A DNA stretch of 23,424 bases, from assembly GCA_041567315.1 (NCBI GenBank), contig JBFGCA010000074.1:1-23424 (forward strand), in the 5' to 3' direction. The translations under genes and the position numbers were made by a program. The DNA is from JBFGCA01 sp041567315 (lineage in GTDB: Bacteria; Acidobacteriota; Thermoanaerobaculia; Multivoradales; JAHEKO01). Of this stretch, positions 16,868 through 23,424 are shown one piece after another. A model generated the notes under the pieces. It had not been told where the DNA came from and searched no databases. It saw nothing but the letters and a program-made list of their open reading frames with translations. Within the stretch, counting starts at the first letter, position 1. Every line of letters starts with the position of its first letter.

Positions 16868-17191
16868 CAGCGGATCCTCACTCGAGACCTGCACCCGCCG
16901 TCGAGGCTTGGCGCTCGCTCGCTCGGCCAGGAGGCTTCAACGGGACTCGACAAAAGCTCCGGGTAAGACGGGGTGGCGCCACGATCGCGTCCTCGGCCGC
17001 AGCGGCACGGCTTCGGCGGTCCGGGGCACCTGGTTACCGGCTGACGAACTCTACCGCGGAACCCGCCGCGGGCGCGCCCGGTCCATGCACCAGGTTGGCC
17101 CACGCGCAGCCGCGGCGACGGCCTGGCGAGAGGGCCGCGGGCCGGCCACGTTAAGCTCCCTGCGATCAGGTCGACACCGGAGGCTCCTGAG
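16868..17191. other. Divergent intergenic region without identified genes
   Basis: These 324 bases separate the divergent MoxR operon and the DUF6265 gene. I found no convincing -35/-10 pair, RNA gene or open frame with family resemblance. There is a distant inverted repeat, ACCTGGT near 17029 and ACCAGGT near 17090, with several GC-rich short palindromes between. None is strong enough to name. The only firm element is the ribosome-binding site of the rightward gene, CCGGAGG at 17177-17183. Confidence 0.5.
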
Positions 17192-17797
17192 ATGTTGTGC
17201 GTCCTACCTGTCCTGCTGGTCCTGTCACTGCCGAGCGTCAGCACGCTGCCGGCCGCCGGTCGGCCGCCCGCGGATGACGGAAACGCCGCGGAGGGGGCCG
17301 CCTTCGCCTTGATCGCCGAGCAGGAGGCCGGCGGGCAGAGTGCCGGCGAGGCCGGCGCTGCCGTCGAGGGTCTCGCCTGGCTGGCGGGGTGCTGGGTCAG
17401 CGAGGCCGAGGGGACGACGACCGAGGAGTGCTGGCTGAGGCCCCGCGACGGTCAGATGCTGGGTCTCAACCGGTCCTGGAAGGAGGGCCGGAAGGGTGCC
17501 TTCGAGTTCCTGCGCATCGCCGCCGAGGAGGGGCGGGTGGTCTACTGGGCGAGCCCCGGCGGCCGGCCGCCGACCGGGTTCACCCTGAGCGGCAGCGGCC
17601 GGCGCTACGCGGTGTTCGAGAATCCGGGACACGACTTCCCGCAGCGCATCCACTACTGGATGGCCGAGGACGGGCGGCTCCATGCCCGGGTCGAGGCCGA
17701 CACCGCCGGTGGCAGCCACGGCTTCGAGCTGGTCTTCGAGTCCGGCGAGTCGCCGTGCGAGCAGGCGAGTGCGCCGGAAGCCGCCGCCGAGCCATGA
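17192..17797 (+). CDS. Secreted DUF6265-domain protein
   Basis: The 201-residue protein has a signal peptide (hydrophobic about 2-16, likely cleaved near residue 22) and a low-complexity linker. A DUF6265-like domain follows (about 60-184), with the marks LAWLAGCWVSE, MLGLNRSW, FEFLRI and AVFENPGHDFPQRIHYW. The domain is a small beta-rich fold of unknown role found in exported proteins. The ATG (17192-17194) has CCGGAGG eight bases upstream. The stop TGA overlaps the ATG of the next gene (ATGA), so the two exported proteins are translationally coupled. Confidence 0.85.
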   Translation: MLCVLPVLLVLSLPSVSTLPAAGRPPADDGNAAEGAAFALIAEQEAGGQSAGEAGAAVEGLAWLAGCWVSEAEGTTTEECWLRPRDGQMLGLNRSWKEGRKGAFEFLRIAAEEGRVVYWASPGGRPPTGFTLSGSGRRYAVFENPGHDFPQRIHYWMAEDGRLHARVEADTAGGSHGFELVFESGESPCEQASAPEAAAEP

Positions 17798-18702
17798 GCC
17801 GTCGGACACACGATGCGGTCCTCCGGCTGCTGTTGGCGACGGCGGTGGCGGCGCCGGCGGCCGCCCAGCCCTGGGGCGGCGAGGGCTGCACGCCGGCCGC
17901 CGATCTCCGGGCGCTGGTCGACGCGGCGCTCGCCGCCTCGCCCTCGGGGCCGTTCTTCGGCGACGGCCGGGGCTCGGGGGCGCCCGGCTACTCGGCGGCG
18001 GTGGTGAGCGACGACTGCGGAGTGTTCGCCTACGCGGCGGGCGACCGGTGGCTGACGCCACGGCGGCCGATGCAGACCGCCACCCGTCACCACCTCGGGA
18101 GCCTGACCAAGCCGGTGACGGCCGCCCTGACCATGATGCTGGCCGACGAGGGGGCGTTCGGGCCGGAGGGCGGCGCCGGCCTCACCACCTTCCCCGGTGG
18201 ACAGCAGGTTCCGGACGACCTGTTCGGGCTCTACGCGCTGGTCGACCTCAACGGTCACCTGGCCCTCGACGCCTACGACGTCGAGCCGTTCGTGCTCACC
18301 AACGGCGGCGGCGGCGCCGGGGCGCTCACCGCGGCGCCCCGCGACTACGCGCGGTTCTTCCACGCGCTGCTGCGGGGCGGCCTGCTGAGCGGCGGTGCGC
18401 AGCAGCTCCTCGAGGACGGCTTTCTGGCCGTCGACGGCACCGTCTTCAGCCACGGCTTCGGCCTTTTCCGGGTGCCTTCGGCGGGGCTCGGCACCCTGAT
18501 CACCAAGGGCGGTGCCACCATTGGCAGCAACTGTTTCGCCGCGCACTCGCTGGAGAGCGAGGCCGGCAGCGGCATCACCGCCGTGGTCTGCCGCAACTCG
18601 GCCGACCTGTTCCTCCCCAACCCCGGCGCCGGCGCCCCCAACAGCTCGATCTCGGTCGCGGACGTGGTCGAGGACCTGCTGGCCACGACCGGCGGCTTGT
18701 AG
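17794..18702 (+). CDS. Exported beta-lactamase-fold serine hydrolase, reduced form
   Basis: The 302-residue protein has a signal peptide (about 1-24) and then a serine beta-lactamase/penicillin-binding-type domain. The nucleophile motif SLTK is present (Ser103-Lys106 in HHLGSLTKPVTAAL), and a KGG triad lies at 238-240 in LITKGGATIG. The usual stretch after SxxK, with LLTHTSG-like and Y-x-N motifs, is missing. The chain passes from LADEGAFG directly to a glycine-rich segment and then the LTAAPRDYARFFHALL helix. Family members are normally 350-400 residues, so about 60-90 residues seem to be lost. It could be inactive or use a different second base. The start overlaps the DUF6265 stop by four bases. 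Confidence 0.8.
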   Translation: MSRRTHDAVLRLLLATAVAAPAAAQPWGGEGCTPAADLRALVDAALAASPSGPFFGDGRGSGAPGYSAAVVSDDCGVFAYAAGDRWLTPRRPMQTATRHHLGSLTKPVTAALTMMLADEGAFGPEGGAGLTTFPGGQQVPDDLFGLYALVDLNGHLALDAYDVEPFVLTNGGGGAGALTAAPRDYARFFHALLRGGLLSGGAQQLLEDGFLAVDGTVFSHGFGLFRVPSAGLGTLITKGGATIGSNCFAAHSLESEAGSGITAVVCRNSADLFLPNPGAGAPNSSISVADVVEDLLATTGGL

Positions 18703-18716
18703 TCGCGCGACGACTA
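18700..18716. terminator. Small inverted repeat joining two convergent stop codons
   Basis: TAGTCG (18700-18705) and CGACTA (18711-18716) are perfect inverted copies with a five-base spacer. They contain the stop codon of the hydrolase on one strand and of the sulfatase-family gene on the other. The genes are only 11 bases apart, so this is the only place for a shared terminator. The stem is short and no T-run is present. Confidence 0.3.
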
Positions 18717-21029
18717 GAAGTAGCCCAGCGCCTGCAGCCGCCGGCGGGTCTCGTCGTCGATCTCGATCTCGGCGGCCGCGTGGAGCAGGCCTTCGCGCTG
18801 CCAGAGCAGCTCCAGCAGGTGGCTCACCAGCACCGGGTGGCGGTCGGCCAGGTCGACGCGCTCCTCGGGGTCGCGCTCGAGGTTGTAGAGCTCGAGCGAG
18901 GAGTCGGCGTCGAGCTGGCGGATCAGCTTCCACGGGTACTCGATGACGCTCGCGCCCTTGACGCCGGTCATCTGTACGTAGGAGAAGGCCAGCGGATCGG
19001 CGGGCAAGGCATCGGCCGCCGGCGCCGCGGCCAGCAGGGCGCGGCCCTCGACCTCCGGCGGCACCGGCAGCCCGGCGCCGGCGAGCAGGGTCGGCAGCAC
19101 GTCGATCAGCCGCGGGACGCCGCCGTTGGGCGCCGCCTCACCGGCGGCCGCCGGCAGCTTGACGATCAGCGGGACCTCGACCGCCTGCCCGTAGAGCGTC
19201 CAGGCGTGCTCCCAGTGGCCGTGCTCGCCGAACTCCTCGCCGTGGTCCGAGGTCAGCACCACCAGCGACTCTTCCCACAGACCGGCCTCCCGCAGCAGCT
19301 CCACGAAACGGCCGAACTCGTGGTCGTTGGCGGCGATCTCGGCGTCGTAGAGGTCCAGCAGGTCGGCGACCTGCTCGCTGGTGGCCTCGATCTTGCCCTC
19401 CTCGAGGGCGGCCATCCAGGGCATCGAGCCGAGCCCCAGGTCGCCGTCCCGGAAGTAGGCCTTGTCGCCCATGCGCTCGGTCACGGCGGCAACGGCCTGC
19501 CACGCCTCGGCCGTCATCTCGGCCTCCTCGACCCCGGCGGCGAAGCGCTGGCGGAAGGGCTCCCCGGGCGTGTAGGGGGAGTGCGGGTCGATGGTGTGGA
19601 CGTAGATCAGCAGCGGCTGGTCGCGCGGCCGCCAGGGCAGCCAGGCGGCCAGCCGGTCGTTGAGCTTGCGCGCGGAGTCGCGCAGGAAGTCGCCGTCCTC
19701 CTCGTGGAGCTGGTGGTACTCGTCGAAACCGCGCGCGAAACCGAACTCGTGACCGATCTGCGGGTTGGAGACGAAGGCCACCGTGTAGTAGCCCGCGGCC
19801 TGGAACAGCTCGGGCAGCACGGCGAGCGACTCTTCCATCACCGCTCGCCAGCTGTTGACGCCGTGCGACTGCGGCCAGCGGCCGGTGAACAGCGAGGCCA
19901 CCGAAGGCCGCGTCCACGGCGCCTGCGAGACGGCGCGCTCGGCCAGCGCCGCCTCGGCGGCGAAGGCGTCGATGTGGGGCGAGACCGGCCGGTCGTGGCC
20001 GAAGACGCCGAGCCGGTCGGCGCGCAGGGTGTCGATCAGGTAAACGAGGACGATGGGCCTGGCGACGTCGGATGCGGCGGCACCGGGCCCGGCCGTCGTC
20101 GGCGGGGAGGGACTGCCGGCCGGGGCCGACACCGTGGCCTGACCCAGGAGGACGCCGGCGGGGGCGCTCGGCCCGCCGGACTCGGGTGCCGCCGCCGGCA
20201 CCGCCTCGAGCCGCACCCGCACCATCCCGGGCTCGCCGTCGGTGAGCGGCAGCTCGAGCCGCCGGTCGCCGGCCGCGAGTCGCTCGAGGCGCGGCTCCTC
20301 GGCGCCCGGCGCCCGGACCTCGACCTCGAGCCGGCCGCCCGGCGGCGTGAACTCGGGGGCCGCCAGCACCAGCGAGCTGCCGGCCTCCAGCCGCAGCGGG
20401 TACTCCTGGCGCCGGCCGTAGCCCACGAACAGCCCGTCCCGGCGCGGCGGCGGGCGCTCGGCGGGCGCCTGCACCGACGCCTCCCGCCCGAAGCCGATCT
20501 CGTACCAGGCGACCGCCAGCGGGCGCTCGTCGCCGCTGCGGCCCAGCTCGGCCGGCGACAGGTTGTAGGCGTAGCTGAAGACCAGGTGGTTCTCGCCGGG
20601 TCTCAGGTGCTCGGCGGGCAGGGTGACCTCGTAAAGGCGCTGACCGCGGGCCAGGACCAGCTCGTCCACCTCGTGGCCGTTGACCGCGATCGACACCGTC
20701 TGCTTGCGGCCCTCGACCGACAGCGGCCGGCAGCGCAGCGACAGCTCGAGGTCGCGGACCTCGAACAGCTGGAAGACCAGGCTCGACAGTGGCCCGGTGC
20801 CCCAGATGAACGGGGCGGCGGCCCGTTGCTCGCGGCCGCGAAGCGCCCACCCGCGGACCAGGTTCGGCCGCACCTCGGGGCTCGAGAAGTCGAGCCGCCG
20901 GGTCTCGGCCGCCGCCTTGGTGTGGGCCAGGGTCGCCAGGCTGATCGCGGCCGGCGGCCCCCCGCCCGGCGGGGAGTCGCCACAGCCGGCCAATAGCAGC
21001 GGGGTCAGCAGCAAGGGGCGCAGTCGCAC
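18714..21029 (-). CDS. Lipoprotein of the sulfatase/alkaline-phosphatase superfamily with Thr nucleophile position
   Basis: From GTG 21029 the protein has 771 residues. It has a lipoprotein signal peptide with lipobox LAGC (Cys16), a beta-rich N-terminal region (about 45-300) that looks like a carbohydrate-binding or structural domain, and a C-terminal sulfatase-type domain. That domain has the metal motif LIDTLRADRLG (Asp333 and Asp338), then WTRPSVASLFTG, HTIDPHSPY and TSDHGEEFGEHGHWEH. In the sulfatase signature C/S-x-P-x-R, Cys is replaced by Thr373 and Arg by Val377, so formylglycine cannot form. Thr serves as nucleophile in phosphoethanolamine and glycerophosphate transferases of this superfamily. 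A periplasmic phosphodiesterase or phosphotransferase is therefore as likely as a sulfatase. An in-frame GTG at 21057-21059 adds ten residues before the signal peptide and is less likely. Confidence 0.85.
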   Translation of the reverse strand: MRLRPLLLTPLLLAGCGDSPPGGGPPAAISLATLAHTKAAAETRRLDFSSPEVRPNLVRGWALRGREQRAAAPFIWGTGPLSSLVFQLFEVRDLELSLRCRPLSVEGRKQTVSIAVNGHEVDELVLARGQRLYEVTLPAEHLRPGENHLVFSYAYNLSPAELGRSGDERPLAVAWYEIGFGREASVQAPAERPPPRRDGLFVGYGRRQEYPLRLEAGSSLVLAAPEFTPPGGRLEVEVRAPGAEEPRLERLAAGDRRLELPLTDGEPGMVRVRLEAVPAAAPESGGPSAPAGVLLGQATVSAPAGSPSPPTTAGPGAAASDVARPIVLVYLIDTLRADRLGVFGHDRPVSPHIDAFAAEAALAERAVSQAPWTRPSVASLFTGRWPQSHGVNSWRAVMEESLAVLPELFQAAGYYTVAFVSNPQIGHEFGFARGFDEYHQLHEEDGDFLRDSARKLNDRLAAWLPWRPRDQPLLIYVHTIDPHSPYTPGEPFRQRFAAGVEEAEMTAEAWQAVAAVTERMGDKAYFRDGDLGLGSMPWMAALEEGKIEATSEQVADLLDLYDAEIAANDHEFGRFVELLREAGLWEESLVVLTSDHGEEFGEHGHWEHAWTLYGQAVEVPLIVKLPAAAGEAAPNGGVPRLIDVLPTLLAGAGLPVPPEVEGRALLAAAPAADALPADPLAFSYVQMTGVKGASVIEYPWKLIRQLDADSSLELYNLERDPEERVDLADRHPVLVSHLLELLWQREGLLHAAAEIEIDDETRRRLQALGYF

Positions 21030-21114
21030 CTGCCGAAAGTAGCACAGCGTTTTGTGCACTCGGCGAGCCCGGCGTCTGTAGACTGGAACGCAGGAAGCAC
21101 GTCCCGGGGCCCCG

Positions 21115-22905
21115 GTGAGCTACGAGATCCTCTTCATGCTGTTGCTGCTGGCGGCGGCGCTGGTGTCCTTCGTCCGCGAGGCGGTGCCGATCGAGGTCAC
21201 CGCGCTGGCGCTGCTGGCGGCGATGATCCTCACCGGTCTGATCGAGCCGGGGGAGGCCTTCGTCGGCTTCAGCAACAAGGCGGTGATCGCCATCGGCGCC
21301 CTCTTCCTGCTGAGCCACGCGCTGATCAAGACCGGAGTGCTCGGCCTGGCCGCCGAGTGGGTGGGCCGGCGCGCCGGCGAGCGGAGCTGGCTCGGCGTCG
21401 GACTGGTGCTCGCCCTGGTGGCAGTGTTGTCGGGCTTCCTCAACAACACCGCGGTGGTGGCGATGTTCATCCCGCTGCTGCTCGACCTCTGCGGGCGCCT
21501 CAAGCTCAGCCCCAGCAAGGTGCTCATCCCGCTCTCCTACGCCTCGATCGTCGGCGGCACCCTGACCCTGGTGGGCACCTCCACCAACCTGTTGGTGAGC
21601 AGCATCGTCGAGGACGCCGGGCAGCCGCCGCTGCGGATGTTCGAGTTCACCACCCTGGGACTGGTCTTTCTCGCCATCGGGCTGACCTACATCCTGCTCT
21701 TCGCCCGCCGCGGGCTACCCGCCCGCGCCGACTCGGCGGCGCTCACCGGCTCCTACGAGCTGGGCCCCTACCTCACCGAGGCGCGGGTGGCCGAGGACTC
21801 GCCGCTCATCGGCCGCAGCTGCCGCGAGGCCGAGCTCAACGAGCGCCGCGGGGTGACGGTGCTGGCCATCCTCCGCGGCCAGCGGCGCTACGTCGAGGAG
21901 GCGAGCATGCTGCCGCTCCAGGCCGGCGACGTGCTGATCGTCCAGGCGGCGATCGACGACTTGATGGCGGCGCGGCGCGAGGAGGGCCTCGAGCTGGTCC
22001 CCGACGTCAAGCTGACCGACAAGGAGCTGTCCGAAGGCGGTCTGGTGGTAGCCGAGGGGGTGGTCGCCCCGGGCAGCCGGATGATCGGACGCACCCCCGA
22101 GGAGTTCGACTTTCGCGGCCAGTTCGGCGGCTTCGTGCTGGCCGTCCGGAGGCGCGCCGGCACCCTGCGCGAGAAGATCGCCCGCACCCGCTTCCGGTTC
22201 TCGGACTCGCTGCTGATGCTGGTGCCCGAGAGCCGCCTCGCCGAGCTGCGGCGCTCCGAGGACCTGGTGGTCTTCGCCAAGCTGGACGTCGAGTTCCGGC
22301 GCGCGCGCTTCTGGTGGGTGGTGCTTATCCTGCTGCCGCTCGCCGTGGTGCTCGCCGCCCTCGAGGTGCTCGAGATCGCCGCCGGCGCGACCATCGCCGC
22401 CGTCGTGCTGATGGTGCTGCGGGTGATGACGCCGGAGGAGGGCTACCGGGCCATCAACTGGTCGGTGGTGGTGCTGATCGCCGCCTTCGTGCCGGTGGGC
22501 CACGCCTTCATCGAGACCGGCGCCGCAGCCTTCCTGGCCGACGGCCTGCTGGGGCTCGTCGCCCGGGTGCCGGAGACGCTGGCCCCGCACCTGCTCCTGG
22601 CGCTGGTCTACCTGGTCACGTCGCTGCTGACCCAGGTGGTCTCCAACAGCGCGGCGGCGATCATCGTCGCCCCGGTGGCGATCAGCCTGGCCGCCGAGCT
22701 GGGCATCGACGCCCGGCCGTTCATCATCGCCGTCTGCTTCGCCGCCTCGGCAGAGTTCATGACCCCGATGGGCTACCAGACCAACCTGATGGTCTACGGA
22801 CCGGGCGCCTACCGCTTTCTCGACTACACCCGCTTCGGGGCGCCGCTCAACCTCGGCTTCTGGCTGCTGGCGGCGCTGCTGATCCCCCGGATCTGGCCGT
22901 TCTGA
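21115..22905 (+). CDS. SLC13/DASS-type transporter with two RCK_C domains
   Basis: The 596-residue inner-membrane protein has two blocks of helices, about 3-200 and 395-596. The first has FLNNTAVVAMFIPLL and then GGTLTLVGTSTNLLVSS. The second repeats the pattern with VVSNSAAAIIVAPVAISLA and FMTPMGYQTNLMVYGPG. Between them lie two soluble RCK_C (TrkA-C) domains, about 222-285 and 314-380, which usually bind a ligand and gate transport. Proteins of this build are annotated as sodium-coupled dicarboxylate, sulfate or citrate transporters, and the substrate cannot be fixed here. The start is GTG 21115-21117 with only a weak ribosome-binding site. The in-frame ATG at 21136 is an alternative. It is divergent from the sulfatase-family lipoprotein with about 85 bases between, so sulfate or an organic anion is possible. 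Confidence 0.9.
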   Translation: MSYEILFMLLLLAAALVSFVREAVPIEVTALALLAAMILTGLIEPGEAFVGFSNKAVIAIGALFLLSHALIKTGVLGLAAEWVGRRAGERSWLGVGLVLALVAVLSGFLNNTAVVAMFIPLLLDLCGRLKLSPSKVLIPLSYASIVGGTLTLVGTSTNLLVSSIVEDAGQPPLRMFEFTTLGLVFLAIGLTYILLFARRGLPARADSAALTGSYELGPYLTEARVAEDSPLIGRSCREAELNERRGVTVLAILRGQRRYVEEASMLPLQAGDVLIVQAAIDDLMAARREEGLELVPDVKLTDKELSEGGLVVAEGVVAPGSRMIGRTPEEFDFRGQFGGFVLAVRRRAGTLREKIARTRFRFSDSLLMLVPESRLAELRRSEDLVVFAKLDVEFRRARFWWVVLILLPLAVVLAALEVLEIAAGATIAAVVLMVLRVMTPEEGYRAINWSVVVLIAAFVPVGHAFIETGAAAFLADGLLGLVARVPETLAPHLLLALVYLVTSLLTQVVSNSAAAIIVAPVAISLAAELGIDARPFIIAVCFAASAEFMTPMGYQTNLMVYGPGAYRFLDYTRFGAPLNLGFWLLAALLIPRIWPF

Positions 22906-22915
22906 GGGCGGTGGC

Positions 22916-22937
22916 CGCGCGCCGCGCCGGGCGCGCG
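22916..22937 (+). terminator. Strong GC hairpin after the SLC13 gene
   Basis: CGCGCGCC (22916-22923) and GGCGCGCG (22930-22937) form a perfect eight-base, all-GC stem with a six-base loop, starting ten bases after the transporter stop. A weaker five-base stem (CCGGT 22947-22951 with ACCGG 22958-22962) follows. No T-run is present. Position and stability suggest a terminator. Confidence 0.5.
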
Positions 22938-22970
22938 AGGCGCAAGCCGGTCAGGAAACCGGAAAGATGA

Positions 22971-22999
22971 TTGACACGTAGAATGTTTGCAGGTAGAGT
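22971..22999 (+). promoter_or_regulatory. Promoter of the MarR-family gene
   Basis: A perfect -35 TTGACA (22971-22976) and a -10 TAGAGT (22994-22999, four of six) are 17 bases apart. A second -10-like TAGAAT (22979-22984, five of six) has no partner -35. Near-identical units GTAGAATG (22978-22985) and GTAGAGTG (22993-23000) lie 15 bases apart. If the 17-base pairing is used, the transcript starts near 23006 and the ATG at 23022 would be the start codon. Confidence 0.6.
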
Positions 23000-23000
23000 G

Positions 23001-23424
23001 ATGAGCCGTTCGCAGGCCGCCATGCCCGTCCAGAAAACAGCCGGCCGCCGCCGCCCGAGCGCCGACCGCAACGCGCGAGCCGTCACCGCCGTGCTGCGGG
23101 CGGCCGACCGGCTGCGGCGCCATTTCACGGCGCTGGCCGAGCCGGCGGGGCTGACCTTCCAGCAGTACAACGTGCTCCGCATTCTGCGAGGGGCCGGCCA
23201 GCCGCTGCCGACCATGGAGATCCGCCAGCGGATGCTCGAGCAGGCGCCCGGCATCACCCGCATCCTCGACCGGCTGGTGGCCAAGGGTCTGGTCGAGCGC
23301 GAGCTGCCGGCCGAAGACCGGCGGCGGGTGCTTTGCCGGATCACCCGCCAGGGGCTGCGGCTCCTCGAGCGGCTGGACCCGGCCATGGACGCGGCCGACC
23401 CCCCCGCCATCGCCGGCGTCCGCC
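23001..23424 (+). CDS. MarR-family transcriptional regulator (partial, 3' end outside window)
   Basis: The frame is open from ATG 23001 to the window end (141 codons) with no stop. After a basic N-terminal tail it shows the MarR winged-helix layout: a helix LRAADRLRRHFTAL, then LTFQQYNVLRILRGAGQPL, the recognition region MEIRQRMLEQAPGITRILDRLVAKGL, and the wing VERELPAEDRRRVLCRITRQG. MarR proteins are dimeric repressors that release DNA when they bind small aromatic or oxidising ligands. The start could also be ATG 23022, seven codons later, which suits the best promoter pairing. It follows the SLC13 gene on the same strand after a strong hairpin, so it is probably a separate unit. Its targets may lie beyond the window. 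Confidence 0.88.
   Translation, partial: MSRSQAAMPVQKTAGRRRPSADRNARAVTAVLRAADRLRRHFTALAEPAGLTFQQYNVLRILRGAGQPLPTMEIRQRMLEQAPGITRILDRLVAKGLVERELPAEDRRRVLCRITRQGLRLLERLDPAMDAADPPAIAGVR

Noticed and set aside
16868..17191. Small RNA or riboswitch upstream of the DUF6265 gene
   Set aside because: Only scattered GC-rich short palindromes and one distant seven-base inverted repeat were seen. There is no promoter or terminator to frame an RNA.
17682..20996. A very long plus-strand open frame across the hydrolase and antisense to the sulfatase-family gene
   Set aside because: Low-complexity Arg/Gly/Val/Leu-rich product without family motifs. It overlaps two genes with clear domains and is a product of high GC content.

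Overview
The window is 23.4 kb of very GC-rich, densely coded bacterial DNA. Long antisense open frames run opposite most genes, and almost every codon ends in G or C. The gene set combines a glyoxylate-bypass operon under a RamB/ScfR-type regulator, a MoxR/DUF58/VWA/TPR (Bat-type) operon, a lipoprotein-anchored sulfatase-family enzyme, SSS and SLC13 transporters, and a DUF6265 protein. This suggests a chemoheterotrophic Gram-negative with a two-membrane envelope. An Acidobacteriota-like (for example Thermoanaerobaculia) or Gemmatimonadota-like origin is my inference and is not proven by any marker gene here. No rRNA, tRNA, CRISPR array, integrase or transposase was seen.

Layout. 1-60 is the 3' end of an unidentified gene. 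188-821 (-) is a VapBC-type toxin-antitoxin pair with tandem repeats over its promoter. 964-1434 (-) is a two-CBS-domain protein. 1566-2309 (-) is an unrecognised protein with a HEPN-like R-x4-H motif. 2529-4058 (-) is an XRE/ScfR (RamB-like) regulator. It is divergent from 4199-9097 (+), which encodes malate synthase, isocitrate lyase and isocitrate dehydrogenase kinase/phosphatase (aceB-aceA-aceK). The intergenic space between regulator and aceB carries two perfect palindromes built on the half-site TTTCGC. One overlaps the -35 box of aceB and the other covers the regulator's own start codon.

11385-9256 (-) is a three-gene membrane cluster: a small two-helix protein, a sodium:solute symporter related to acetate permeases, and a four-helix protein. 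It converges on aceK and could supply acetate or another small carboxylate to the glyoxylate bypass. 16867-11443 (-) is a tightly packed five-gene operon: MoxR ATPase, DUF58 protein, DUF4381-like membrane protein, BatA-like VWA protein, and a BatB-BatC fusion. The fusion carries an internal lipobox-like motif, a TPR domain and five exact-length nine-residue repeats. Such operons are thought to form an envelope-associated chaperone or stress complex.

17192-18702 (+) holds two translationally coupled exported proteins: a DUF6265 protein and a shortened beta-lactamase-fold hydrolase that lacks a recognisable Y-x-N motif. 21029-18714 (-) is a lipoprotein of the sulfatase/alkaline-phosphatase superfamily with Thr in place of the formylglycine Cys/Ser. 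21115-22905 (+) is an SLC13-type transporter with two RCK_C domains. 23001 to the window end (+) is a truncated MarR-family regulator behind a consensus-like promoter.

The best-supported system is the ScfR-controlled aceBAK module. The less ordinary pieces are the BatB-BatC fusion, the Thr-type sulfatase homologue, the reduced serine hydrolase and the HEPN-motif orphan. I did not find a clearly new multi-gene system.
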